Assembly (NCBI GenBank): GCA_039519185.1
Contig: CM076848.1
Span: 60,104,778 to 60,168,777, forward strand
Length of the DNA: 64,000 bases
Direction: 5' to 3'
Source: Astragalus membranaceus
Taxonomy: Eukaryota; Streptophyta; Magnoliopsida; Fabales; Fabaceae
The notes under the pieces are model-generated. The model was not told the origin of the DNA. It saw only the letters and a program-made list of their open reading frames with translations, and did not search any database. The position numbers and the translations under genes were made by a program. Shown here in pieces: positions 28,852 to 39,984 of the stretch; the stretch's first letter is position 1, and each line of letters starts with the position of its first letter.

Positions 28852-31800
28852 GGTAATTGGCATCACCTCTTCTAACACTTTCATAATGGGATTAAATTTA
28901 GTCGTGTTTGCCTTTTAATTGCACATCTTGCTTATTTTAATTGAAGTCATATAGACTACCTTTAGGTATTGAGTTGACTTACGTATTTGTCATGAATGAA
29001 GGTCTCTTCTGCCAACAATGTTTACTTGCTGACATTGTTTTAGTTACCTGGTGACATTGAATTGAACTTGGTTATAGATTGTTTGTAAAAGTAAATTTGT
29101 ACTGGTAGTATTAGCTTGCCTTGCTACATCCTACTATACTTGCTGCACTAATTCTGTAGCATTCTGTACTCCATCTTATTTGTTCTATGAGTGAGTTGTG
29201 GATTTTATTAAGTGTATCTATAGGAAATAATGATATGGTGGTTGGGCATCAGACTTGGCAACCAAATTTAAAGCCATTTTTGCAACTGTACTCCATCTTA
29301 TTTGTGATCCTTGGGAACTCATGTAATTTATATATATATATATATATATATATAATATGGTGGGTGGTTATGCTTTTTACAATGCAAAGGTTAAGCCCAT
29401 TTTTACTCACACTTACCCTTTATTGTAAGTGTTTCTCCTACATATGCAGGACAATGGTATGCTAGAATGAGGAGACACACATTGGTATGCTTTGCATTAG
29501 ATACATTTGGACCAATGAGATACACCGGAACAATTCTCAACATTGGTTGATTATCAACTTTTTTAGTTTTGCAGATATATAACAGCAACTGGCAAGTATT
29601 TATTTTAATTTTGATTTATTTTGAGGTATACTATTTAGTTGTTCATCAGAATAAACTACAATTTTCAAGTAGTATTCTTTACATCTAAGCACATACCAAA
29701 TTGATTTCAAGTAGTATTCTTGGCTTCAATTTGGTTACTTTTGATGATACGCAAGTTTAATGGGCTTCTTTGTGTTTAATAGGTGAAAGAGACATCAATG
29801 TTTGTGATTTGTCTAAGAAATCAATAAAAGAACAATATAAAAAATAGAAGATCTATTATATTGCCAAGTTGGATTAAAATGATTATAGAAGATATAAATC
29901 ATGATTTATTAATAGTGTATTTACTTATATTAAGCAATCTTACCACTTTGTTGATGTTCTAAATCACTACTGACTCTGTTAAAAGGTTATTGCTATTGAT
30001 TTAATAGATACATTTACACAAATTGCAGCTCTATTTTGTAACAGAAATATTTCATTGGATCTAACACAAACATTTGTCACAGAAGAATACAACAAGGAGA
30101 GAGGCCCAGATAGAGGTAAAAGCTCTGGGTTTCATTTCTTCATCTTGCCTTATTGTTTCAGAATGGGAGAAGAAAAAGAGAAGAGAAACAACTAGAGAGG
30201 AAACAACGCAAAAGGAAAAGGGAAACAAAAAGAGATTCAACTGTCTGAGAAAAAGATAAAGAGGTACAAATGAGAAGGAAAATCCATTTCCTTTCCATTC
30301 CCCAATTTTGAAGGAAAGGAAAGCTAAGATGAGCAGACTAACATAGATTGTGGTTTTAAGGTTTGGTCATTTTAAATGCATTGATCTATATATATGTCGG
30401 TTGTAAAGTTACAAGTGAATTTAATATAAACACTTTAGAATCTATTTTCATCCTTATTTTTAAGTATCACATCCAACAATGCTTTAATATTGCGACTTTT
30501 AAGTTTGTGCAGTGACTACGGGTAACGGAGTTTGTGTCCCAGTAATATTGAGAGGTAAATTCATGTCTATTGATGTTTCATCTTAAATTGTTTGTACGTT
30601 TGCTTTCCCTATCCTCTATCCTATGTGTCCACGTAACAATCTGTTAAGAATGAGCTCTATCTCCCCCCTTTTCCACCTCTGCATATAATTGTAGCTATTG
30701 CCTTTTAGTTTTGATTGATAAGAAGTTAAACTCGCCAAGTCATTTATTTCTATACAAGCTTTGGAACTAGAAGATCTCAACTCAAGTTTGTTGGTGAAAA
30801 ATTGGAATGGCATCGGGTATATTGACCTCTTGATTGAGAAATTTGTCTTGCACATAAACAAATAGGAGGTACACATGCTTTCAAGTAGTGCTTTTGATAT
30901 CTCCTTATATATCTACATTCATATCATGCTATGGTTAAGTTGTACATCACATTATCTAACATTTAATTTGTTTAGTTCTTCTAGATATCTCTGAATATTG
31001 TTAGGCTTGCACATCTTTCATGTTAGACTAGATAGTTTCTTTGTATTATATACCATATCTCTCAGATTTGTGTGATAATGGGGTGTGCTAATTATAACTT
31101 CATTATATTAGATATTTGTTTTTTCTTTTGTTTTCCTCTTCAAGATGGTAGTAGTTCTTGCTGGAGGTTTCATTGTATATTTTGTAATTACATGCAAAAC
31201 AATTTTAGGTAGTGTTAATCACTTTAACAAGATGCCACATGATCCAATTACAATCCCTATTGCAAGTTGTGTTTCATGTAGCATTTGTAATATGATTACA
31301 AGGATCTATTTGCTTGAGATTAATTTTCAATTTTCGCAATTTTTAACTGATAAGCCTTTTTCTTTGAAGCTGACATGTTCGATTTTGAATCACAAAAGAA
31401 CAGGGTTTTCAGAAAAAGAGGCATCCTTAAGGAAAGTAGGACCCTTATAGCTCAGAGAGTTTATTTATGTGCTCATATACTCAATTAACCCTTCTCCAAT
31501 CATTTTTATCGAATGTGATTGTAGAGTGCGTGTATTTTAGTGTATTGATTGTAGAGTGCAGAATGACCTAACAAATACAAGACTAAAATTTCATTATCAA
31601 ATTTTGTACCTGCATCTTTGGCACTATTTTTTTTTCAAACTATGCACCTACTAATACTATTGCTTTGATACTAAAATTTGTTTTACGAACTCCTTAGCTG
31701 CAGCACAAAAGCACTGAAGTCTTCTCTATTTCCATGGTTTTATTTTTAATTACATTTCCCTGCTTACTTTAATTTCCTTTGCCGATAAAGATTCTTCAGT

Positions 31801-32329
31801 TTGATTTCCATTAGCACCAAGTTGGCTTAGACACACACACCACACAAGCAAAAGGTGTAGCAGATTGTAATTATAAAGACCTACTTAATCTGATACATAG
31901 GTTAAAGTGGTTTCGAATCGGTAACATAGTTGTTCGTTCCCTTCTTTCCATTCGAATCTGTGAAATGGAATCTGCAAAATAGAAATTTCTGGGTTATCTA
32001 GCTTTAATCAAATCTGTTGAGAGAAAGACAGAAGTTGTTCACCCTTTTCTTTCCATTTTTAACAATCGACTTTATCTACGTTTCCATTTTTTAGATCAAT
32101 TTTTTTAAAAAAAAGAAGAAACCTGTTCATAGCTTTTATATTAGTATCTGTGACATATTATGCAGCAATTTTGTTTGAGTTTGTTCATCCATTTTTTTCC
32201 ATATTATGTATGCTTCCTTTAAATCTCTATGTATGCTGTTTGAAAATGCCACATATAGTCTAATTATTTTTTAGAATCAAATAAGAGTCTGACAACCGAA
32301 GAAAACGTTTTTTATGTGGGTGCACATAA

Positions 32330-32662
32330 TTGTTTTTGTTTGACATGGTTGTTTTTCTTTTGTGCTTTGTGAGATATTGGAAAGAGCATCAAGGAAACTC
32401 CAACCACAAGTCCACAACTACCAGTGTTGGTGTTGGAGGGTATGGGATTGTTTTGTTGATGCTCTATCAACTCATCTCATTATTATTTGATTTTGGCTGT
32501 GATTCTTTGTCTAATTTTTTACTAATTACAAATCTTCTTGACACACAACACTTTGGAACTGAATCTATTACGCCAGCTAAGAGACAGCCAACACTCAACA
32601 CTTTGGAACTCCACAACTCTCATCTACCAAACGCAAGAAAATCATGGACAAGAAGTGATTAG
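32330..32662 (+). pseudogene. Unrecognised 3' exon-like ORF inside the Helitron
   Basis: The last ~35 residues (FGTESITPAKRQPTLNTLE ... TRSD) look like the basic, TPAKR-containing C-terminal tail of an RPA-like or nuclear protein. Helitrons often carry RPA70-like genes, but the evidence here is a short tail only. Confidence 0.22.
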
Positions 32663-32750
32663 GGTGTAGTTCATCTTCTGCTACAAATGTTGAATTTAGA
32701 CAAGAAGTGATTAGGGTGTAGTTCATCTTCTGCTACAAATGTTGAATTTA
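32647..32750. repeat. 52-bp tandem duplication
   Basis: GACAAGAAGTGATTAGGGTG and the following 32 bases occur twice without gap (32647-32698, 32699-32750) and are identical by eye. It is probably recent. Confidence 0.9.
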
Positions 32751-33402
32751 CTATTTTAGTTGCTTGGTGTAATATGTTGTAAGAATGTTAGTTGTTTTGG
32801 GATTAGGGTGAATCCAGCTGTTTAACCAAACTTCTTTTACTATGGTTCCATTATCTGAGACTTTATTTGCAACCGGCTTTTTTGCTTCCTTGACACAATC
32901 TATGTTAAATTTCAGTATTGATGTTTTTTGCCTCCACAACTGACTTTCTATGTTTAACTGTTTTTTAATTTAAATTTGTTATCAAAATTTATTTCATTGA
33001 AACAAACACTACTCTTTGACACCCTCATAATGCGTGGTGTCATTAGTTGTTCCAACTTTCCAACTTTTATAACAAGTCAGTTGTGTTCCTTGGTTGGATA
33101 TTTTGTGTATTGTGCAGGCAAAGGGCAAGAATTCAATGAAATAGCATGATACTGTATCTAACTTTACATACTGAGTACTAAATGCTAAATATCACTGACT
33201 TTTTGACTTGTGGAAGAGAAGAGAGAAAACCATCGTAATTAGTTGTATCTGATATGTGCTTCAGGGATCAATCCTTATGCTTATGGATGCTTCTTGAAGG
33301 GACAACACTTAGTGTTGGGTCAAAGCCAATAAGATTAGTTTTCATCCTATCTTAGAATAGAAATACAATATACTCATTGAGATGTGAAATTAATTTTTAA
33401 TG

Positions 33403-33745
33403 CTTTGTGTTAAGAGTCCTACATCGGATGTGATGATGTGGCCTATAAAAGAGTTTATAAGTGGGAGACATCCCTCACCTTACAAGTCGGTTTTGTGGGG
33501 TTGAGTTAGGCCTTAACCACATTCTAAGATGGTATCATAGTCAATCCAAGATCCACTGGGCCACCCGCTATTGGGCCACTCGGGTCACGCTCCAGTTGTC
33601 CAGTCCTGGGCGTGAGGGGTGTGTTAAGAGTCCCATATCGGATGTGATATGGCCTATAAAAGAGTTTGTAAGTGAGAGGCATCCCTCACCTTACAAGCTG
33701 GTTTTGTGGGGTTGAGTTAGGCCTTAACCACATTCTAAGACTTTG
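33403..33745 (+). mobile_element. Complete TRIM (miniature LTR retrotransposon) with 5-bp target duplication
   Basis: LTR 1 is 33408-33529 and LTR 2 is 33622-33740. Both start TGTTAAGAGTCC and end CCACATTCTAAGA. Between them are a PBS, TGGTATCATAGTC (33530), and a purine tract GGGCGTGAGGGGTG before LTR 2. CTTTG flanks the unit at 33403-33407 and 33741-33745. At 333 bp it has no coding capacity and needs proteins in trans. TATAAAAGAG in each LTR is a likely TATA box. The LTRs differ by a few bases and a 3-bp indel (ATGATGTGG versus ATATGG). Confidence 0.92.
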
Positions 33746-33825
33746 TTAACTTAGTTTTTATAATACTAAACTTTCAAATTTTGAATTTTGATTTGAGTAC
33801 TTATCATACCACGTAACGCGATTGT

Positions 33826-33854
33826 CCGGTGCGGATGCACGGGTATGTTACTAG
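33826..33854 (+). other. Helitron 3' terminus: hairpin plus CTAG
   Basis: CCGGTGC (33826-33832) / GCACGGG (33837-33843) pair with one mismatch, then CTAG at 33851-33854. Confidence 0.7.
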
Positions 33855-34571
33855 TAATAATAATAACATAAACCAAACGCATGAACCGTAAAAGACTAAG
33901 GCCGATGAATTCAATTTTCCCTTCCTTTTTATATCAAACAAAGTCATCCCTTATGTAAACCGTAAGGCAACAACTGAATGAGGTAAATCAATCTTTATCT
34001 ATTCTTTAAAGTTGAAGGCAATCTAAATTCATGATAAACCGAAGGCAATAAAAAAAATTGCATCATGAGAAAAAACGAAATCATGATTTTATGAACCCAA
34101 AAGGCATATATGATATATACCCATAATCACAAAAGACGTCTCAATTTAATTCTTGAAATCAAAACCGAAGAATATAAACTGCAGCGCATTGTCTTTATAT
34201 TAGCTTGAACAAAATTCTCGCAGCGTACCAAAAAGAATATCAATCTTGATTCTTTTTTTATTCAAGATTTAATTATAGAACCGAACAAAATAAATACCAA
34301 AGAAAATTTTATTTTCTTAGTGATCATACATGAAAGGCTATGATACCACTTGTTAGATCCGAAATAGTCTTGATAAAGCCAGAATCAATCATGCTAATCA
34401 CTAGAAAATACCGAAGCGAAAGCATACCTGAATCCTAGCGGAAGCGTACCTCATCTTGATGTTGATTGGTTTGGCCTTTCAGGTCAACACGTACTCTCTC
34501 CAAGAGGTGTAATTTTTTTTATACATTGTTTTATTTTTATTCTTTTGACCATATACTTAGTACATATTCAA
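33855..34571 (-). mobile_element. LTR retrotransposon fragment (LTR end plus PBS)
   Basis: On the minus strand an LTR ending ...GATCTAACA (34355 rightward) is followed by AG and TGGTATCATAGCC (about 34340-34352), a primer-binding site. The leader-like sequence continues left to about 33890. No coding domain remains. Confidence 0.5.
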
Positions 34572-34572
34572 A

Positions 34573-34793
34573 AGCTTATACATCCATAACCCAGAGCGTG
34601 AGGTTCAGCGGTTGGGGCTGATCCTCCCTTAACCAAGGGTCGGGGTTCGATCCCCACATTGGGTACGGAGCAGCGTTAAAACTCTGGGCCAGCTGTCTTG
34701 CCCCTCGAGCCACCTAAAATTCAGCGAGACGATTAGTCACTCCGGTCGGCGGTGGATACCCTGGGTAAAACCAAAAAAAGCTTATACATCCAT
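34573..34793 (+). mobile_element. tRNA-derived SINE, copy 1, with 15-bp target duplication
   Basis: Body 34588-34778. A-box-like GTTCAGCGGTTGGGG and B-box GGGTTCGATCCCC have tRNA spacing. The 3' end is GGGTAAAACC plus A run. AGCTTATACATCCAT flanks it perfectly (34573-34587, 34779-34793). The same family occurs at about 36500 and 44029. Confidence 0.88.
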
Positions 34794-34849
34794 TAAAAAA
34801 ACATTAATTATCCTTCTTTTTTTTGTGTAACATTAATTATCCTTCTTAA

Positions 34850-36328
34850 AATAGGAAGTCTTACCCCGAGTGGGTGGACAGATTGGTGCATATGCCTAGA
34901 GGATTTAAAATACATGACTTCGCCACATTTTCTGGAAATGATGGCAAGTCAACTATCGAACACATATGCCGACTCACAGCCCAATGTGGAGACTACGCTT
35001 ACTTGGTATTCATCCCTTCTACCTAACTCTATACAGACCTAGGCAGACATGGAGAGGTGCTTCCATGATAGGTTCTATTGGCCACAACCCGAAGTCACTA
35101 GTGTCGATCTCATGAATCTACGGAGAAGGTGGATGAGGTCGTGATCGAATTCATTGAAAGGTTCAAAAAGATGGTCGGAAAGTGCTCAGTTCAATTCCCT
35201 GAATCGTAACTCACCTCCATGGCTATCTCTGGAATGCACCAGCAATTAAAAGAAGGACTTGTGGGGCAAGCTTGTACTGACCTCAGTAGCCTAGTATCCA
35301 GGGCTGTTCAAATAGAACAGTTCATACAACAGAAAGAGAGAAAGAGGAATGCTAGAGGCCGAGGACCCCACTTGGTAGCCGATTGATGCCGACGACGATT
35401 CTGACTATGATGGTGCAGCCGAGCCCACGGCAGACATCATGGCGAGGAGATAGTTAAAGAAAAGACATACTCGTGTCCATCTCTAAAGCCTCCCAAAAGT
35501 AAAGAAAAGGATGAGTTGGAGAGTAAAACTGAGTACTCGTTTGATATCTCTAAGGATGATCAGATCTTTGACTACCTGCTCAAGGATAGACAGATTAGGC
35601 TGCTTGACGGCCACAAGATACCACCTCCCGGGGAGTTAAAGGGAAAGAAGTACTGCAAATGGTACAACTCTTACAATCATGCAACCTCCAATTGCATCGT
35701 CTTTCGCCGAGCCATTTAGAGGGCTATCAAGGAGGGAATGTTCAAGTTGGCAGAAGGGAAATTACCATTGATATCGACCCTTTTCCCGCAGTGGACATAA
35801 ACTTGGTCTCCTTCTTAGGAGCTGATAAGGGAAAAGGCAAGAAAATGTATCTATGGGTACCTAAACGAGAAGGTCCCCTAGAAAGGACGCTACCGGTCTT
35901 TGATCGGTTGGGAACTCCTGCTGAGGGGTTTACCGTAGAGGATCGTATGGCTTACCTACACCGCATGTTGGAAATTGGAGAGCCAAGCGAGCCGTGGAAG
36001 TCCCATAAGAAACTTCCCAAGCCTGACAGAGAAGGTGGACGAGGTCGTGATCGAATTCATTGAAAGGTTCAAAAAGATGGTTGGAAAGTGCTCGGTTCAA
36101 TTCCCCGAATCGCAACTCACCTCCATGGCTATCTCTGAAATGCACTCGCGATTAAAAGAAACACTCGTGGGGCAAGCTTGTACTGACTTCAGTAGCCTAA
36201 CATCCAGAGCTGTTCAAATAGAACAGTTCATACAACAGAAAGAGAGAAAGAGGAATGCTAGAGGCCGAGGACCCCACTTGGTAGCAGATTCAGGCATGAT
36301 TCATCGTGGCTTTGTTCATCTGATTTAG
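34850..36328 (+). pseudogene. Decayed Ty3/gypsy gag with an internal 264-bp duplication
   Basis: The pieces translate to gypsy Gag: FKIHDFATFSGNDGKSTIEHI (with stops), VVIEFIERFKKMVGKCSVQFPES, SRAVQIEQFIQQKERKRNARGRGPHL, and a later KKYCKWYNSYNHATSNCIVFRRA, a CX2-3H-type zinc motif region of Tat/Athila-like Gag. The block 35123-35386 recurs at 36029-36291 with about 95% identity, about 906 bp away. In the second copy the frame joins a different context. Many stops and frameshifts show that no Gag can be made. No LTR was identified. Confidence 0.72.
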
Positions 36329-36499
36329 GAAAGAATGGAAAATTAAAATAATTAATTGAATCCACCTAATTTAAATAATGCAAAAAATAAATTTCGGTTA
36401 ACATATATGGAGATAATTTGCAACATTCTCAATCCCATTTCAACGTTATCACATTATGGCAATTCAGTTACAAATGATGAAATTTCATAGGGCAATATT

Positions 36500-36690
36500 T
36501 TTTTTGGGTAAACTCGCTCATTGTAGGTGCCTCAAGGGGCAGGACAGCTGGCCCAGAGTTTTACGCTGCTCCGTACCCAAGGCGGGGATCGAACCCCCGA
36601 CCCTTGGTTAAGGGAGGATCAACCCCAACCGTTGAACCCCACGCTCTGAGTTATATGTGTTTTTTTGGGTAAACCCGAGTATCCTATTAA
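36500..36690 (-). mobile_element. SINE copy 2 (minus strand) next to a second SINE tail
   Basis: The minus strand carries the same body as copy 1: B-box GGGTTCGATCCCC-like at about 36583-36595 and the tail GGGTAAAC with T run on the plus strand at 36491-36512. A further TTTTTTGGGTAAACCCGAGTATCC at 36661-36684 is the tail of another copy, so one SINE inserted next to another's poly(A). Confidence 0.75.
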
Positions 36691-37040
36691 TATCGTAAAT
36701 TTCAATTATTAATTCAAAAACTAAAAAAGCGTATCTTATTTAAAAGAATATTATTATTACGACCTATAAAATTTTTAGTCAATCAATTATTGACATACTC
36801 ATGGAAAAGCCAGTCTAAATAAAAAAGTTGTAATAAATAAAGTGATAACCATTTTAAATTAATAATTTTTTAAAAAAAAGTTGTAATAATGTTAAAAACA
36901 TCTAACAAAACACAACTTTGAATTCACTTTGAAACAACTAACATAAAATATATCTCTTAACTTGGAAAAATCTTAACAATTGACGTATATACTATATAGA
37001 CATGGATAGATATTATAGATATATATATATATATATATAT
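36691..37040. other. AT-rich spacer ending in (AT)n
   Basis: Nothing recognisable; (AT)n at 37019-37040. Confidence 0.5.
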
Positions 37041-39190
37041 ATTCGATAAGCAATTTCTTCATTAAAGGAGCACTAGGGGTGCTCAAGACCAAACAATACA
37101 AGAACAGTTATACATTGTTTAGGCTTGGAAGTGGATTAATCCACCATGAAGAAATAGACAAATTAGAGCCGCTACCTACTCGATAAACAAAGAGTAACCT
37201 TATTTAGCCAAAATGTTCTAACCAAAAATAGCCAAAAACCAAGTTACAACACCAATTAACCAAGTTTTATAGGCCATTAACCAAACTGGTTTTTCACAGT
37301 TTTTACTTTTTAGTCAATGGCCTAGAAAACTGTGAAAAAGCAGGTTGGATAATGGCTTATAAAACTTGGTTAATTGGTGTTGTAACTTGGTTTTTGGCTA
37401 TTTTGGCTGGAACATTTTGGCTAAATAACATTACTTTAAACAAACCAACTCCATGATAAACTTTTGATCCGATTAATAACAGCAGCTATGCTAGCATCCC
37501 CATTCCTAAAGATGACTCCATTCCGGGACAACCATAGACACCAACACGTCGTCAACCATATCAAGTACTTGGTTTTCCTCTCTTTCTTTCCCCTACAAAG
37601 TTTGTCCATCCACAAAAAATGCTCAGCCAAGGATAGATTAAATACCTGTTGTACACCCAACCAAGCACAAACGTGAAACCACACATCGGTTGCAAAAAAA
37701 AACAGGTCTGGAACAAATGAGCCAAATCCTGTGTGAAGCGCACAAAATGGACAAATTGCATCAGCTTCAGACTGAATTATGTGACGATGAACAACTGGTC
37801 GCAAGTTGGTAACGAATTCCAGAACAAACGCTAGTCGAATATACTAAGTTTTGATGGTGTCGTTGACTTCCAAATCTTGGCCAAAATATAGTTACAGTCA
37901 GTAACCGAAGCTGACAGATCAGTAGCTTCCAACTGAGCTGCATAACAGGTTTTGACCGAGAACAATTTAGAAGGCTCCTGCATCCACAGTCACCCATCGA
38001 GGGCTCCCTGAGATGGTTTAATATCATATAAAATCTGCTGCAGCGTTTCTGCTTCCTCTTTAAAATTCTGGTCTCCATTTTGCGTCCAAGGAAATTGCCA
38101 ACGCCAATCATTGCTTGTCCACGCACCATAATTAGCAACAGTAGCGTTCCTATTAATACACCCTGCAAAAATAGAAAGAAAAACCACAGACAAGGGAGCG
38201 TGTCCTAGCCAATGATCGTTCCAAAAATCATTCGATACTATCCCCCAATCTTCTCCTGATGCTGGATTTGAAACGTCGCCACGTCGGTCAAGAGGCAAAG
38301 AAGATTCCAACATAAGCAAGTCACGCCACCAAAGGGAACCTCTCAAGCCCCTATTAGTTGAGTCAACTAGGTCGTGGATAAGAGATGATGAAAAATCCCC
38401 ATAGCGATATAGCAACAAACCCCTCCAACTCACATCAACATCCACCAAACACCTCCACTTCCACTTAGATAAAAGAGACACATTGAACAACTCTAAATCT
38501 TTGATGACCAACCCCCCTTCCTTCTTCGGTTTGCAAACTTTGTCCCAAGCTACCCAATAGATCCCTCTATCGCCATCATTAATCCCCCACAAAAAGTCTC
38601 GTTGAATTTTAATCATTTGTAGGATGATCACCCTCGGAGCCTTGTAAAAAGAGAAGGAGTAGAGAGGTAAACTATTCAAGACCAAATTAATAAGTGTTAC
38701 CCTTCCGCCAATAGATAAAATGCGCCCTATCCAAGAAGATAATCTTTTACGAAGCATGTCAATAATTGGTTTCCAAGTTGAAGCCCTTCTAGGATTAGCC
38801 CCCACCGAAATTCCCAAGAATTTGAAAGGGATAGCCTCAGTTCTACAATGTAAGAAAGTAGTTGCTGTATCAAGAAAATGATCTGAAACATTGATGCCCA
38901 TTAGCTTACTTTTGTGAAAATTAACCTTCAAGCCCAACACAAGCTCAAAGCTCCTCAAAATGGTCTTGATGCCCCATAAATTGTCCCAAGACGCTCTACC
39001 CATCGACACCGTGTCGTCCGCAAACTGCAAGATTGAAAATTTCAAATTTTCAATGATAGAATAGCACTGGAAAGAACTGTTATCTACCCACTTTGGCAAC
39101 CAAAGCTGACAGAGCTTCAGCAACAATAAGAAAAAGGAAATGAGACAAATGATCCCCTTGTCTCAATCCTCTTTGCACATTAAAATCACT
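37041..39190 (-). pseudogene. LINE (L1-type) reverse transcriptase, 5'-truncated and frameshifted
   Basis: Read leftward: VQRGLRQGDHLSHFLFLIVAEALSAL (RT block, frame ending about 39080), a frameshift, then the frame 39126-37990 with ILQFADDTV (catalytic DD intact, near 39010), FKFLGISVGANPRR, and LSIGGRVTLINLVLNSLP. More frames to 37436 hold the zf-RVT-like CPFC region and WCLWLSRNGVIF. The endonuclease and first RT blocks are missing, replaced by (AT)n at 39214-39302. The 3' untranslated part continues to about 37041 past a MITE at 37200-37428. LINEs copy themselves by target-primed reverse transcription; this copy is dead. Confidence 0.82.
37200..37428. mobile_element. 229-bp near-perfect foldback MITE in the LINE 3' region
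   Basis: It starts TTATTTAGCCAAAATGTTC and ends with its reverse complement. The arms of about 105 bp differ at about ten positions (blocks AACCAAGTTACAACACCAAT and TTTTTCACAGTTTT in both). A spacer of about 20 bp contains TTTTTAGTCAA. No ORF. Confidence 0.85.
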
Positions 39191-39209
39191 GGTTGGTATA
39201 ATTATATTA

Positions 39210-39213
<4 letters not shown>

Positions 39214-39302
<89 letters not shown>
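39214..39302. repeat. (AT)n microsatellite, ~88 bp
   Basis: Boundary between the truncated LINE and an LTR remnant. Confidence 0.95.
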
Positions 39303-39305
<3 letters not shown>

Positions 39306-39648
39306 CTGGATTGGACTGGACCAAGAGGCCTATTCAGCAATTGGATTGACCCAATTACTTTGATCCATATCCACAATATACAAGCCCAATTATGACTCTC
39401 ATACTTGGATGGCTCAGATCAACTCTATCAATCCGACGGCTCACAACAGGCACAATTCCCTATAAATACTGGCTCACATTGCCATAATGAGGTACATTCT
39501 CAGTCCTAGCTAAATCACTCATTTATTCTCAATATTGACTTGAGCATCGGAGTTGCTTCGCAGGTACCCCTCCCGGGCTCGCTCTAAACCTCTGGCCAGA
39601 CAGCAAGAGACCTACCAACTGCAGTCCACCCAGCACTGCAAGGTACAG

Positions 39649-39652
<4 letters not shown>
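39303..39652 (+). repeat. Partial or solo LTR of a Ty3/gypsy element
   Basis: CTATAAATACTGG (39460-39472) is a TATA box. It is followed by TTGACTTGAGCATCGGAGT...GCAGGTACCCCTCCCGGGC (39535-39573), a sequence typical of the R-U5 of plant Tat-type gypsy LTRs. Both outer ends are (AT)n, so the LTR is bounded by microsatellites and no TG/CA end is sure. Confidence 0.6.

Positions 39653-39733
<81 letters not shown>
39653..39733. repeat. (AT)n microsatellite, ~80 bp
   Basis: Uninterrupted AT units. The long tyrosine-isoleucine ORFs across it on both strands are artefacts. Confidence 0.95.
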
Positions 39734-39735
<2 letters not shown>

Positions 39736-39860
39736 CGCCCATCATCGTTGGTCGTTTTGGTAATTTCAGCGACACAGGGACGTCGGCTCCCGGGTTCGAA
39801 CCCGAGTGTGAGCAGTAGTAGTGTGTGCGCGTGGTGTTTATTTTCCATTTCATCTAAATA
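39734..39860 (+). mobile_element. Probable SINE fragment with tRNA-like B-box
   Basis: GGGTTCGAACCCGAG (39790-39804) is a perfect B-box-like T-arm, and TGGTCGTTTTGGTAATT about 40 bases upstream may be a degenerate A-box. A GT-rich tail follows. No target duplication was found. Confidence 0.45.
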
Positions 39861-39984
39861 GACAAAAAAAATATTATCGGTATAATTTTAAAATTGAATC
39901 AAATATTTTTTTAAACTTAATACATTCCAGATGCTCATTTTTCTCTTTCTCCATTCAAAATTAATAGAATAAAAAATAATCAAA

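Larger units (their letters stand above)
28428..33854 (+). mobile_element. Candidate 5.4-kb Helitron abutting the previous one
   Basis: It begins TCTAATCTAATCTAATCTAATATG immediately after the neighbour's CTAG and ends with a hairpin plus CTAG at 33826-33854. A 5' TC start, a 3' CTRR and no target duplication agree with a Helitron. The interior has gene-like pieces (28655-28851, a C-terminal tail at about 32530-32662), a 52-bp duplication and a TRIM. I could not find a Rep/helicase motif. The remaining interior (28852-32329) shows only short ORFs without recognisable products. The 5' end is less certain than the 3' end. Confidence 0.5.

Noticed and set aside
29187..31450. Several 60-100-codon ORFs in the large Helitron candidate
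   Set aside because: No homology or codon signal is recognisable; they are probably chance frames in intron-like DNA.
34600..34680. Possible tRNA gene
   Set aside because: There is an A/B box only; no cloverleaf acceptor stem, and a poly(A) tail and target duplication show a SINE.
35930..36145. Minus-strand ORF over gypsy gag
   Set aside because: Shadow of the plus-strand gag remnant.
39080..39376. ORFs with long Tyr-Ile runs (also 39140-39349, 39553-39861, 20805-21014, 14272-14541)
   Set aside because: These are (AT)n tracts read in frame; there is no protein signal apart from the LINE end near 39080-39190.
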